Source: Ophioderma brevispina
Taxonomy: Eukaryota > Echinodermata > Ophiuroidea > Amphilepidida > Ophiodermatidae
DNA length: 64,000 nt
Assembly (NCBI GenBank): GCA_023653785.1
Contig: JAMKCH010022475.1
Span: 1 to 64,000 of the forward strand
Direction of reading: 5' to 3'
How positions within the stretch are numbered: the first letter of the stretch is position 1; every line of letters starts with the position of its first letter. The notes below the pieces were generated by a model, which worked only from the letters and a program-made list of their open reading frames with translations, had not been told where the DNA came from and did no database searches. Made by a program: the position numbers and the translations under genes. Shown piece after piece: positions 13,901-25,441 of the stretch.

Positions 13901-14844
13901 TTTGGTTCGAACTACCCACCCTATCGACAATCCATCAAATAATTGACCAACCCTGACTAACGGCACAATTAATCGTCCTAATCTGTCCCTTTTCCGTAGT
14001 TTTCCCTATTCATTTGTACGTGCACGACCTGTTCTTGGGTAGAGCAAAAGGGCGGCCGTCCATTTTTTTTTCTCCGGTTTCCCTCGCCCTCACGTTTTCG
14101 ACGCGATAGCCTATCCCTTTATAGAGAATCACAGTGGGATACACATTTACTATCACTGCCGTAGCCTCATTCAGTCATCATTACTTTTGTCTTTATCTTC
14201 TTTAGTGCATATCTGTCTGTAAAACGATAGTTTCCCAATAAATTACTAACCACTTAACCACCTATTTTTTCCTCTGAAAGTTTCCAAGAGGCACAAATAA
14301 AGCCCGGTTTTCTTCTAGCGTCCTGCACGTGGTTCGTATCTACTTGCGTATTGCTTGCGTGTCATTGTCACGCTGCAAACACCTTTTAGATCGAAACAAC
14401 AACATGCGAATGGCCGTCTTTAGCGTGCCATAATGTCATCACGATTTTTCAGACAACTAATGTACATCAAGATCTCACTCTGTACATTTTTTCGCTTTGA
14501 TGTAATAATTCATCATGTGGCCTAAATATATATTCTTTTTGTAGTTCGTGACTATGACTTTCGCCCGTTTTGGGACGTATTTCGGCGTGTTTAGCTTTAA
14601 TATTTCCTCGCCACAAATGCACATATTTCTATCTCTACCAATTTCTATTGGAATCAAAGTTTGTATCTTATATGCGTGGTTAGTTACATAATTGAAACCG
14701 AAATTTAATATCATTTCGATATTAATTTTCTTAGAGTATCCACTCGCAAATCTTAGCGCTTGATTTAAAATTTTGTGACGTCATATCGGGGTCACGTCCT
14801 GTGTTAAAAAATACCGGAAGTCATGCCACTGGCGTTCCTACCTG
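10928..14844. mobile_element. About 3.9-kb insertion splitting esterase copy B, with short inverted ends
   Basis: The two halves of the decayed esterase exon are contiguous in the intact paralogue at 16850-16870 but lie 3.9 kb apart here. Near the junctions a 12-base word, GTAGGAACGCCA at 10944, recurs inverted as TGGCGTTCCTAC at 14830. That fits terminal inverted repeats of a DNA transposon. No transposase frame is recognisable inside, so the element would be nonautonomous or decayed. The interior holds a tRNA-like segment at 11475, AT-rich DNA and C/G-rich runs near 13650 and 13750. Several independent insertions could also explain the gap. Confidence 0.5.
11475..11545 (+). repeat. tRNA-like segment with A and B boxes (SINE head or tRNA pseudogene)
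   Basis: The segment contains TTGCTCAGTTAGCAAGCG, resembling a tRNA D-arm/A box, followed about 30 bases later by GGGTTCGAGTCC, a near-consensus B box. The region between them forms only a short stem with a five-base loop, and no seven-base acceptor stem pairs cleanly. It is therefore unlikely to be a functional tRNA. A tRNA-derived SINE head or tRNA pseudogene is the better call. Confidence 0.5.
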
Positions 14845-14917
14845 TATGGGAATTGCAGAAACCTGTTTTGGTACTATATAGATTCGTACCTCGGGAATTC
14901 CTACGCTGCACCGCCTT
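14845..14917 (+). pseudogene. Decayed esterase exon (copy B, part 2)
   Basis: This short stretch matches 16862-16932 of the intact exon. It covers the end of the N-terminal strand and the block encoding DSYLGIPYAAPP, with single-base indels (for example TCGGGAATTCCTACG against TAGGAATTCCCTACG). Similarity ends after CACCGCCT. No further part of the esterase follows before the intact exon, so the rest of copy B has been deleted. Confidence 0.75.
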
Positions 14918-16559
14918 AAGTATGTCGGCGATGGACATCATGTGTGAAACACAGTAAATTATATTTTGTAATCAGATGAGGCACATTTAAATGCCTTGAT
15001 TAATATCACGGGCAAAAATACACTTGCAAAAAATTTGGGGTCGAAAAGAAATTGTCGTACCAAAAAACAGCCACGAACCACGAATGAAATTTGGTTCCAA
15101 TTCCACTGGCTTAGCCCGGGATAACATAGGTGACGGATCTAGACTACAGATAGCTTATAGTGGAAAGTTATATATTTGGGGAAGGCGTATTTATACATAA
15201 TAAACACCATCGATAGAGCGCTTTTCTTCACGAAATAAATTTTATACATTGATAAGACAATTTTAATTACCGATCTTAAAATCACATCAAAAAAATTCAA
15301 TACTTAAAAAAATGAGCTAAATTCAGTAGACGACCTCAGTTCTTTGGCAGCAGGTTGTGGAACTTAAGAAACTTTCCAGAGGGCTCAGATTTTCGTAGGC
15401 TAGGAGGGGTTATTGAAATCTCACCAGCAGGTCCTTTGATAGATGTTTTGACTGTGCATTTTCGCACCCGCCTTTAATACGCGCAGTGCGTATACTACCG
15501 CTTCAAATCAGAGCCTGCGATTTAATGCACCGACCACTGCATAAAACATTACTGCTGTCACTGACTCGAGAAGATAAACGCACTATACACAAACGAACTC
15601 TCACAACATTGTTAGATCATACTGAAAAACGCGCCACTGACTTAATATAATTTAACTTGATTGGGTCATTTTGTAGAGCTTTATAACCCACAGCACAGAA
15701 AGGTCAAACAGATTAGCTCAGATTCGCCCTGGGCCAAAAAAAGTCTCAAATACATTCAGTTTATAATAATCTAGACACCGTAGTACATTTGTGTGCCAAG
15801 AGATCGAAGTCCCATATTAGCGAAAATGTCAGTGGTTTTTAAAAAAAGTGACTCACATCGTCTTGATGATGTCTTGACAGGGGAAGATGCCCACGGTTTT
15901 AAAACTACACTTCACAAAATATTTCCCGTCCATGACATTGTTCCATTATACCACTTTGCTAGTTCCGTATTCCGTGTTGTTCATCCATTTACATGGGCTA
16001 TCGGAACCTCGGGCCACAGACATAGGATTTTGGGGTTTCCCTGCCTGTTAAATGCATGACCCAGAGCAGTAATTGGTTGGGCATAGATCACACCACATGT
16101 ATATGCATGGTGTGAAAGTCAGTAATTAACACGTCGTGCCTGATTGTTGTGGTATAAGAATCGTTGACGTGTGTTATCGCAATAGCGTAGCGGTTCCCCC
16201 GGCGCCAAACCTAGAATCATGTTATAAATCAGGTGAGTGTCCGGTAAAGTTGTTCGTGCTAGCCGCATTGTTTTGCGGTATTTGTAACTTTCAGAACTAT
16301 ATATAATATAATTAAAAAAATTGCTGGGTCTGGTGTGTGTAATCGGACCCCACAAGTCTACGTTTACGCGTTTGCTTTCGCCATTGCTATGTCACAAATC
16401 TGTTCGAAAGTATTTGCACTAAAAGTCTTTTGAACATTTGCCCTCTAACCCAATTAACGTCACATGAAATTCTTTTGTTACGAATTATTATTAATAACCA
16501 CGAATTGTAAGCAAGGCCTGTGATGTGAAGTACCTGAGTCAGTGAGTCAGGAGTAAAAT
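14918..16559. other. Gene-free stretch between esterase copies
   Basis: I see no supported gene. The frame at 15793-16059 has no recognisable motif. Confidence 0.4.
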
Positions 16560-16671
16560 CTGCCCTCGAACCCAAACAAAATTGTTTTGTTCCGAGGTGC
16601 ATGCATCAATGAGCATCAATCGTAGGTAAGGAATGCGAAATACCTGAATGATTCGATTCAGGGAGTCGGTT

Positions 16672-16706
16672 TAAGCAGTTGTTGTTGGCATTATCCTAGT
16701 AGTAAA
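16672..16706 (+). promoter_or_regulatory. Conserved leader upstream of the 16.7-kb esterase start
   Basis: The block GTTTAAGCAGTTGTTGTTGG, followed by a CATTATC/TAGTAGTAAA tract, abuts the ATG at 16707 and is preserved in pseudogene copy B (10759-10810). Preservation in a decayed copy reflects common descent rather than proven function. If each catalytic exon is an alternative first exon, the 5' leader and promoter must lie here. I see no clear TATA box. Confidence 0.35.
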
Positions 16707-18206
16707 ATGGCGCACTTTAGTTGTACGTCCTGGCATATTCTTCTTATTGCGACGTTATCGCTGATCTCTGTTGTAAATTCACAGACAACACAACCCAGTG
16801 AAACAACGTCTACTGCGATTGATCCAAGTCCTCTAGTCAACACGACAACAGGTTTAGTATCTGGCATTGCAGAAACTGTTTTGGATACTATTATAGATTC
16901 GTACCTAGGAATTCCCTACGCTGCACCGCCTACTGGAAATCTACGTTTCGCAAAACCACGACCACGCGAACCATGGACTGCAACATTTGAAGCAGTTAAT
17001 TATGGCTTTTGGTGTCCCCAGCCTGGTATCTTACCAGAATACACAAATGAGGACTGTCTGTCGCTTAATGTATTTGTTCCTCGTCTAACAAATGAAAATT
17101 TGATACCAGTTATGGTGTGGATTCACGGAGGCGCATTTGTACATGGTTCAAGTGAACTTTATCCAGCTCACATTCCGTCCGCTTTTGGCAAAGTCATGGT
17201 CGTAACCATCAATTATCGCTTGGGAGTATTTGGCTTTCTCAGTACAGGTGACGACCATGCTAGAGGAAACTGGGGTCTATGGGATCAACGCTTAGCTCTT
17301 CAATGGGTGAAAGATAATGCCCAGAAATTTGGAGGTGATCCTAACCAAATTACCATATTTGGAGAGTCTGCTGGAGCGAACAGCGTTTTATATCATTTAC
17401 TTTCTCCGCTGAATACAAACGATTTATTTCAACGTGTTATATCGCAAAGTGCTGTTGATGTTTATATCTTAAGTAGTGATCCAAATATCTCGGCAAGCGT
17501 AGCTTATTTGCTCGGCCAGAACCTTGGATTCACAATGCCAGAAAAAGATTATAATAGTTTAATGCAGTTTTTGAGAAATCAGTCTGCAGAAAGTCTACTT
17601 TCAGAATATTCGAAACTTCCCTATAGTTTCAACCCTGTAATTGATGGAGAATTCATACGTGAATTGGATACCTTCGAAACATCCCCTAGTATCAAAACAA
17701 TATGATCTACTGATTGGAATCAATACAGGCGACGGTTCTGTACTTTACGTGAACGAAACAGAGACGGACAGAGAGACATTCCTTGATGGAGTCTATCAAA
17801 CGGTAGGAGCATTTTGTCCAGATCATAGCGATTGCAAAGGTAGAGACTTGGCAGTTCAAGCAGCTATCTTTGCTTACAATGACATACAAGGTCTTAATGA
17901 CAATAATAATAACTTTATTCAGGGGATGAAAATGTTTTATGATACAAATTTTGCCTCATACGCGTTGAACGTAGCCCGTCTTCACGCTAACATATCTGAC
18001 ACAAACGTAAGCACATTTTTATATGAGTTTGCTTATAATGACACTGATTTTATTCGAGCAAATGAACCAAAAGATACAATTCCGTCACCACTGCATGCAG
18101 AAGACATTTACTACGTCTTCGGTCATCCCACAAATTTTGGAACCATGGAACAAAGCCAATTATCTTACACATTCATGACGTATTGGACAAATTTTGCACA
18201 CAGTGG
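16707..18206 (+). CDS. Type-B carboxylesterase catalytic exon (unit 2), one apparent frameshift
   Basis: This exon encodes about 500 residues of a secreted or membrane-anchored carboxylesterase/cholinesterase-like alpha/beta hydrolase. Residues 1-25 form a signal peptide (hydrophobic core ILLIATLSLISVV, likely cleavage after VNS). Family signatures follow: EDCLSLNVF with its disulfide Cys, WIHGGAF oxyanion hole, and FGGDPNQITIFGESAG with nucleophile Ser at 17367-17369. The acid is Asp (17731-17733), where family members usually have Glu. The His is in SPLHAEDIYYVFG (18094-18096). The frame is broken near 17687-17698: the paralogue at 26260 has one base fewer, consistent with an extra base in a CCCC or AAAA run. 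The exon ends at 18206 with phase-2 donor GTATGT. The frame then runs 20 codons into the intron to a stop, so a downstream exon is needed to finish the fold. No such exon is visible before 44.1 kb. Confidence 0.88.
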
Positions 18207-18966
18207 GTATGTAAATCTTCTCAACATTATTATTTATAACTTTTTTGGTTTAACATTATTATCTTAGGTGTAACCACAGCGATTGCAAAACCAACCACAA
18301 AGGAGAAGTGGTGAATTGAATTGCTGTTCTATCTGTATGAATTATCCTACATTTTTTTCAAAAACCTGCCCCTTGCGCTTATTTTGCATTTGACCTGTGA
18401 CGATCTCATCTAAGAATGTACCATATGAGCTCAAATTAGAAACATCGATTGCGGAAATCTGGCTATATAGACTACAAAGATCAGGATTCGTATGTTATAG
18501 CGCCCTCTATTCCCCATAGACTTGTTAAACTAGATTTTTAAGACAAATCATATTTGCCCGCAATGAATTTCGTAACTTAAGATGTCAAAAGTGTGTGTAG
18601 CAGTGATGTTTTTTTTTTGGTTTTATTCTGGTTTTGTCGAAATAAATGAGACTTTCAAACAGCCGCGTCAGTACAATAATCATCTTTAAATGGACTCTTT
18701 TCAGTCTATCGGTACATTTGAAATATTTCATCCCTAGGCTATGTCGATTACATTAGACTTAATGTACTGGATCAATCAAAATATGGACTACGAAGTAGTT
18801 TAATAGGAAGTATGGCAAACAGTGTAATGTCTTAAGCACTATAGACGACACAATAGTTGACATTGGATGGTACCAAATACGTTCACATAATAGGTTTCTA
18901 GTTGCTGATCAACAAATGGTCATGACCGGTGTCATGAATTAAGAAGTCCTGTAACGGAGAGTCATG

Positions 18967-19185
18967 GGCTTGTATTCTGAAAGGGAGTCTAACTTTAGAC
19001 CCGGGTTTAAACCAGAGTTAGTCCTACATGAGTGGACCTTTTTTCCTTCCAACATACTCTAAAATGTGCTGTAACGGGTGAGAAAATGAGCGGCCCATCC
19101 ATGAAGAATTTTCTTAAACGTTACATTTAATTTGCACAGTATTTTGAAAGGAAAAAGGTCCACTCATGTAGTGTCTAAAAGTGGT
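18967..19185. repeat. Truncated copy of the palindromic MITE found at 34.8 kb
   Basis: The stretch contains TTGTATTCTGAAAGGGAGTC, TTTAAACCAGAGTTAGTCC, GCTGTAACGGGTGAGAAAAT and GGAAAAAGGTCCACTCATGT, all shared in the same order with the longer element at 34770-35048. The central palindrome is shortened and the right terminus is missing or diverged. Confidence 0.75.
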
Positions 19186-19735
19186 AGAAACAGCACTTTT
19201 TTACCATTTCATAGACTTTTTTCAATGAAAATACCCCAAAATCAAGTTTTTAACATAAAATCATCAATCTACAACACAGAAATATGAATTCAGCTGATAG
19301 CCTACTATGGAAGCTAGGCCACTCTGTTATGAGGGACTCCAAGTGCTTTTTCACCGTTTGTTGATCAAATACCATGTGAGAGGGTATCCTTGACTTAGAG
19401 GAAATTGCACTGAGTGGAATGCTTTTGTTTAGCTGAAGACGAAGAAGGGCTTATTACGCTTTGCGAAGCGAAACAAGCAGGCTCACTGCACCTATTAGTT
19501 TACAAGCTTTATTCCGTCATTTATCAAGATTTGCACGTGACATGACAGAATAAAGTGCTCACAAACCAATGCAGTTGACCCGTTTCGTTTCGTTAAGTCG
19601 CCAAAAAGGATGTAAACAATTGATATCGGTACGACAATACCATCCACGCCTTTTATGGTTCAGGGGGCGGGCCAAGGGTGGCACGGTTAATCACTCTTAC
19701 CCATAGAACTATATTTGGTCTGAGTTGTATTTTAA

Positions 19736-20288
19736 AGCAATAACAGCATATTTTGAAGAGTGCCCCCAATTTTCAAAAGTTGAGATTTTTGCACAGTTGT
19801 GGTGGTAATTGTCTAGAAAACTATACCTGCGCGAGGTAATGCTCAAAAATGCGTATTTGTCATAAAAGAAGCGATTTGTAATTAGAATTGGGATCCCTGA
19901 TTGTAATTTAATGGTGGAGCTGGAAACGCCACATTTATGTCCGTTCATGGTGAAACAGTCCCGAAAATAATGCCACCTCAAGAAAATGACCTCTAACTTG
20001 ACTTTCCTGAACCGAAAGAACTGCAACTAATGGGTGAGCGTAAACACGTACATGGCGCAATTTCCCGGCTATTTCATAATGAAGGACGTTTCCAACAGCC
20101 GTTGAATTATTTATCTCCGATATTGATTATTCTAATTACAAAATTCCTTATTTTGCGACACATAGAGAATGTTGAGCTCTAGCATTTACAGGTATTGTTT
20201 ACTAGCCAATTACCAATGCAACTGTGCAAAAATCCTCAAAATATCCAGAAAATTGGGGGCGCTCTTCAAAAAATGTGCTGTTATTGCT
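19736..20288. mobile_element. TTAA-flanked palindromic MITE, 553 bp
   Basis: TTAA at 19732-19735 and 20289-20292 flank an element that begins AGCAATAACAGCA and ends TGCTGTTATTGCT, a perfect 13-base inverted repeat. Long internal similarity between arms follows (GCCCCCAATTTTC against AAAATTGGGGGCGC). A TTAA target duplication is the known preference of piggyBac-type transposases, so a nonautonomous piggyBac-like element is a reasonable inference. I see no protein coding. Related copies lie at 47830-48290 and 48932-49476. Confidence 0.8.
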
Positions 20289-20982
20289 TTAAGTCATTTA
20301 TGCAGTGCTAATTCCAATTTTCGTACAAATTATGCAGCCTATGCAATTATGCGTTTTACACCAGCCGTTTTTAATGTACACGTTCATCACTGTGGTGAAA
20401 AAAATAGTAAATTTTAACATTAAAGTAATTCCTCAAGTTTGGAATAGCAAACGGTCTTTTAAAAATCGCTTTCAATTTCTTGCGACCCCTCAGAATGTCT
20501 AATAGGGTATTCTCTGATTAGGAAATAGTTTATAATTTCAATTTGTCTTAATCGCGTCTTCAAGTCATCTGTCAGATGCATTAGAGGGATTATTCCCCGT
20601 CATCTTTTAAAGTTACACAGAGCTACGAGCGATTATTACTCAAGTTGCAAAAATATCTTGAAATCAACAAACGTGGAGGTCAACTGAGCATTAACTTTGT
20701 CATTTCAGATACAAGCGTCCTAATTGGGGAATGCCCCAATAATCGAAGCTTATTTACAAGTGGACTACGAAAAAGAATTTAAAGTGTTAAAATAGACCAA
20801 ACTATCTTTGTCTTGCCCACAAAGGGCATCTCGATTAAATTTATAGCAGACATAAAGCGTCCCACATATCCTCCATATATCAGCACTGAGGCCAGAACAT
20901 TTCCTGTGTAATGTGATTACGGCTTTACATGAACACAACGGATATCATACCATTCTTTTGCTTCTCTTCCTTTATCCCCATC

Positions 20983-21156
20983 CCGGTGTAGAAGTAACCA
21001 TTGTCCGGCGTACTCATAGTCCGGGAACAATGGTGAACAATAGGGCAATCGACTCAGTTGACTCTTTACGCAACATTAGTTTCACGCTTTATTCCGTTAT
21101 CGTCTATGGAGCCCCGGACTATGGCTCCTACCGGACTATATCTGCTTTCACACCGG
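20983..21156. mobile_element. Short MITE with CCGGTGT termini (copy 1)
   Basis: The element starts CCGGTGTAGAAGTAACC and ends TCTGCTTTCACACCGG, giving a 7-base terminal inverted repeat. An inverted copy of the whole 174 bp occurs at 53064-53234 with small differences. It lies about 90 bp upstream of the esterase fragment at 21245. Confidence 0.75.
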
Positions 21157-21244
21157 CATACTTTTTTTTTCTGCCCTTTGGCGACTTTTACCTAATTCTT
21201 CCATACCCTAAAAAAATACAGCTCCGGGTCCAGAATAACATAAT

Positions 21245-21417
21245 GTTCAAGCAGCTACCTTTGCATACAACGACATACTAGGTCTTGAAGACGGCTGTAA
21301 TAACATGCTTAAAATACTTGAAATCGGTTTGACGCAGGTTATGCCTCGCAATTGGCATACGTAGCGCGTCATCACTTCAACGCGTCAAGAGCAGAAAGGA
21401 AAACATTCGTGTATGAG
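21245..21417 (+). pseudogene. 173-bp esterase fragment, nearly identical to the 25.4-kb gene
   Basis: The fragment corresponds to 26443-26617 of the esterase exon at 25442. It encodes VQAATFAYNDILGLEDG through the RAERKTFVYE region, with about four differences including a one-base deletion in a GGG run. It starts and ends abruptly, with no other esterase sequence nearby. The high identity implies recent duplication, gene conversion or an assembly artefact. It has no coding role as placed. Confidence 0.85.
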
Positions 21418-22559
21418 TCCAGAAGAACGTAATGAGCCGTTTGCATCATCGTACGAACACAAATGTGTATGATTGTTATTACCACATATTAGAATATGGT
21501 GTAATTTCCCTTCCCCAACTTAACATTTGTTTTTCTTTTTTAATGCAAGTATGCTTTCATCTTAAACAAGACGAGTCCTTAAAAAGGACAATCTTCTGCA
21601 TTTTAGTGCACAATTTGTGAAATGAAACAACACTATATTGTAATGAATACTATGCACGGCATCAATCATAATGATCAACCTTTATTGTGAAACAAAAGAC
21701 ATTCAGTTTCATGTTATTTTTCTGATACATCTGGTATTATTTTGAAGTAGAAATCGCATTGCATGGAACACCAAGCTTCAGGTTACCATACTTCCCTTTT
21801 AAAAGGAACTTCTTATCCAGTGCAAAGGCCAAATCACTATTGTGTAGTAATATCTGTCATACATTGCTGTACAAAAGTTGTGCCTGTTTACACATGAAAT
21901 ATTAGTCTGCTTAATGAAGTAGTTCCATGCTATCAGTGTTAAATATACATACAAACAATGTAATTCTGTACCACAATTGTATATTATAACATTGGAAGTA
22001 TTATTTTGGATATAAATTGGCTTTAGAAGTCATTCTACAGTTTAATTTGTCAAGCAAAATTTTGCAATCTGACCCAACCAATCAGAAAAACTGTTACATA
22101 GCTACCTTACAAAGCTTGGTTAGGACTAGTCGCATTTAGTGCAAGCAGGGAATGTCACTATCACTAGTGGTGCAAGTAGGGTATATGTATATCACTGACC
22201 ATGGCCATGCATGGAAATATGAGACTCTTGAACTCAACAGCCAGTATCAGTAACAGCTGAGCAGTGTAAACAATGGATGGGCTCTATACCCCAATAAGCA
22301 CTGTGTTACCACTGCCATTAGGTTTGGTCAATTTCAGAATCTGAAGTCAATAATTATTTTAAAAAAAAAACTGTATATGTGCACCAGCCCTCAACTAAAT
22401 ATATGTGTATTAAAATGGGTTAAAATAATGTTCTTTTTACCCCAATGTGAGAAAATAGGATGCAGGAAAACACCCCAATTTAAAAATATGGTGTATCCTA
22501 AAGACAACTGTTCAAACAAAATGTGCTTCATTCATGAAGTACATCTTTCAACATTATGA

Positions 22560-22770
22560 AAAGTTACTGAGATAGGACTCGTTAGGTCTTCGAGATAATA
22601 TTGTAAACAACATTTGATCGACAATATAATCTCGAGTACAACCTTAAAAGAAAAACAGCCGACATCACCCGTATTTTTAATAATATATTTTGCAGTATAC
22701 TCTATATAATAATGACAATAACATAAATTTTAATTTAAAAAAATATATTTTGGAGTATGTTGACTTCCAT
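22560..22770 (+). repeat. Upstream part of the segmental duplication shared with copy A
   Basis: Words such as ACTCGTTAGGTCTTC and TATTTTGGAGTATGTTGACTTCC resemble 3538-3685 (ACTCGGTAGGGCTTC and TTTGGAGTATGTTGATGTCC) upstream of pseudogene copy A. This marks the outer reach of the duplication that gave copy A and the 25.4-kb gene. The intervening 22.9-25.0 kb differs and contains a foldback insertion. Confidence 0.55.
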
Positions 22771-23082
22771 AAGCAAAGAAGCAAACAAACAAACAAAGCC
22801 AACGTCCAACACACACACCAAACAAGCAAAGCAGAACAAAAATACTGAGAAAAAATCATTTGGCGCATTGACATTTTTCGTCATGAAAGAATTTTTTATC
22901 AGTGTTACTTAAAACTGTATGATTTGTTCATACTGATAATGAAAAGGGATACATAATGTACCAATTTCGTGCAAAATTTGCCCAGTAATCCATGAAGTTG
23001 AAAGCTGAAGCTTTCCAGAAGGGCTTTGTTTTTCGGCTATTGCTGTTACTCATTTTACTCATATTTTATTCCTTTAAAAATA

Positions 23083-23268
23083 GTATACAAATATTTAATG
23101 ATCATGAGGGATCTTGTGGAATCTATTGGTCCCCGAGGTGAACTGGAGGGCGTGGGGTACTATTTTCCGGAGACCGAAGGTCGAGGGAAAATAGTACCCC
23201 ACGCCCTCCAGTTCACCGAGGGGACCAATAGATTCCACAAAGATCCCGAATAAGATCATTGAATATTT
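23083..23268. repeat. Near-perfect long hairpin with about 80-bp arms
   Basis: The core arms, 23108-23168 and 23187-23247, are almost exactly reverse complementary (GGGATCTTGTGGAATCTATT against AATAGATTCCACAAAGATCCC) around a short GAGACCGAAGGTC-type loop. Weaker pairing continues outward through AAATATTTAATGATC and GATCATTGAATATTT. Such recently formed arms suggest a young foldback element. I see no gene in it. Confidence 0.85.
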
Positions 23269-23825
23269 GTTTTATATCCTTCATTAATATATTATATGTT
23301 CATTGATTGGTTAAATATTTTTAGGTTAGTACTAGGCCTATGCACATGATGCCTAATTTTGTGAACTTAGGCCAAGAAGAGAAGAAAGAAAATATTTACT
23401 CACCATTTTGTTGAGGTGCTCCTTATTCCTAGGTGCCATTATAAATCCACAATAAAAAATTGAAAGTTCAAATACTAGTTCAAGTTGAAACTCCATGAAG
23501 AAAACAATGTTCAATTTCAAATTTAACTCAAGATCCAAACAAATATACACACTACCAATTTGGTAGTGAAATCCACATTTGTTGATTTATTTGTTGTGAA
23601 TATGGACTACACACACATGGAAGGTGTATGTTGCGCGTTGTCCATGGTGTGATTGTTTATCATTGTGAAGTTCTGGCTGACTTTGTGGACGGTGTTGATG
23701 GTGAATCCCGTAGAAATGCAGGGTTTCACTTAGCAGCTCAGTTCATTTAGAATTTGTTCACATTGACCTGTTTAGTCATTGGCCCATATCAACTGGCTCC
23801 ACATTAGGATCAGAGACCGCTTCAC

Positions 23826-24598
23826 CTACTTCGAATTCTGGAACAACTGCAATGAGATGTATCGGACATTCTCTGTTTCTTGGCCTCGCTTGTACGCACA
23901 TAATTCTTGATTGAGGTTTGTCCGACTTGTGACAACTACAGTCATTATATCTCGTGACGCGTATCCTGCATTATCCAGAAAAGTTACGCTCGTAGCGCTC
24001 ACAAGCAGTGAGTTGTATATGTCTTTGAACATTTTGCATCCATGGCGATGTTCCTTGTCATATTGCTGAGAGTATTTTTCCCCAATGGGGCCGCGTGTCA
24101 TACAGATTTCATTCAGTCTGAGTGACCGTCTTTTGGCCTTTGCCACCATCCACCATGTCCACTGAGAGTTGGATTGAGTTTGGATTTATACATTTCAGAT
24201 TGCAACGCGGCACAACGAGATTTGCAAGGGACACTAGGACATGCGTCACCTTGGACTTTCATATGCGCATCATCATAATGGTTTTTGGTAGCCAGTCACG
24301 CAGAGTTTGAAAAAACTTCTACGGTATTCTCATCAACATGGAGATAAAATCATTCAGGCGTCATCTGGCGTAGATTTCCATACCAAGGTTTGCGAAATAC
24401 ACCATAAGTGTCTACGAATACACTGTGCGCTGTAAATCCCTTCGCTGTGTTGATGTCGAAGCTTGATTGTATGGCTGCTATCTTCTCCAAAATTGAAGGA
24501 TGGTGTTTCACATAGAGCCTTACCATTATTTTGAGGTTCACAAGCATGGCTTTGAAAGCTTTGCTTGACTTTGGGAAGTCTCCCTTCATTATGGTCAA
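23826..24598 (-). pseudogene. Unrecognised coding-like minus-strand segment, frames broken
   Basis: Two minus-strand frames, 24598-24350 and 24149-23826, have protein-like composition (for example KAFKAMLVNLKIMVRLYVK and AHSVFVDTYGVFRKPWYGN). Between them the translation continues past stop codons with plausible residues (YLHVDENTVEVFSN). This looks like a decayed gene or transposon-derived frame. I cannot name the family, and a chance origin is not excluded. Confidence 0.25.
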
Positions 24599-25250
24599 TT
24601 CCTTTCTCTGCTAAGAAGTGACGTTGTCAAAGGTTAAAACAGTCGCGTCTCCCAAGAGCATCGACCGGGCTGATTGTACGTGACTTCCGAAATTTAAAGC
24701 GGTAAAAGCGTAACAAATACGTATAGAGTTTGACAATCTTCAAAAGCTCTCATAGACACCGTCAATGTCATAGAAATAATTGCGCCACGAGTGACACTTT
24801 CACAACGTATTCGAATGAGGAACGAGGTTAAGTTGGAAATAGGAGGCCTATTCCCCTCAAAAATAGATCGCCGCTCCCTCTCGATATTGCTTTTTGTATT
24901 CTGGCAAAATAGTGAAATATTTTTAATATGTGACTAATGTTTAACCACCGGCATAAATGAACAATAATATACTAATGAAGGATATAATGTGTTCTATAAA
25001 TAAGACATAAGAACATGACAAATGGAATTTATTCAAGAATAACAGGAAATTACAGAGTAACATGAACAACGCATGCTGGGCCATCGGATATACTGCATAA
25101 TAGTTGCATTATGGTACCCCAGATTGCCATAATACGGCATTGGCCGTGACCGACCTTGTCATTTTATTCGATCAGACTACACCTTGCAACATGAACTTTG
25201 TTTGACATGCAAGTCAAAATGAAGCACCGGGTTATAGTAGACACTGTGCC

Positions 25251-25441
25251 ATGTTAGTTGTGTGTATGTTGTATGTTGTCCATCGCAATTCACAAACAAC
25301 ACAAATCTGCCTAATAAGGTGATTAACTTCCCCAGTAGCTGTGAAAAACCCGTGTACTTGTTTTTCCACATAGAGCGGTAACTACGCCATCGCGAATGAC
25401 AAAAGCCCCTGGTCAATCCATAGGCGTGGTATTGATCTACC
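25251..25441 (+). pseudogene. Broken 5' end of the 25.4-kb esterase exon
   Basis: Remnants of the signal peptide and N-terminal stalk seen in the paralogues are present but out of frame. An ATG at 25251 opens a short hydrophobic segment reaching NSQTTQ, then a stop at 25314. About 65 bases not found in copy A follow, then the stalk sequence (25385-25440) with several small deletions relative to copy A (for example GTATTGATC against GTATCTGGATC). An in-frame TGA at 25433-25435 precedes the ATG at 25442. Either this copy has lost secretion, or the assembly is locally faulty, or an unrecognised small intron lies here. Confidence 0.6.

Noticed and set aside
20913..21281. 122-codon frame on the + strand
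   Set aside because: It runs across the CCGGTGT MITE and into the esterase fragment in the wrong frame.
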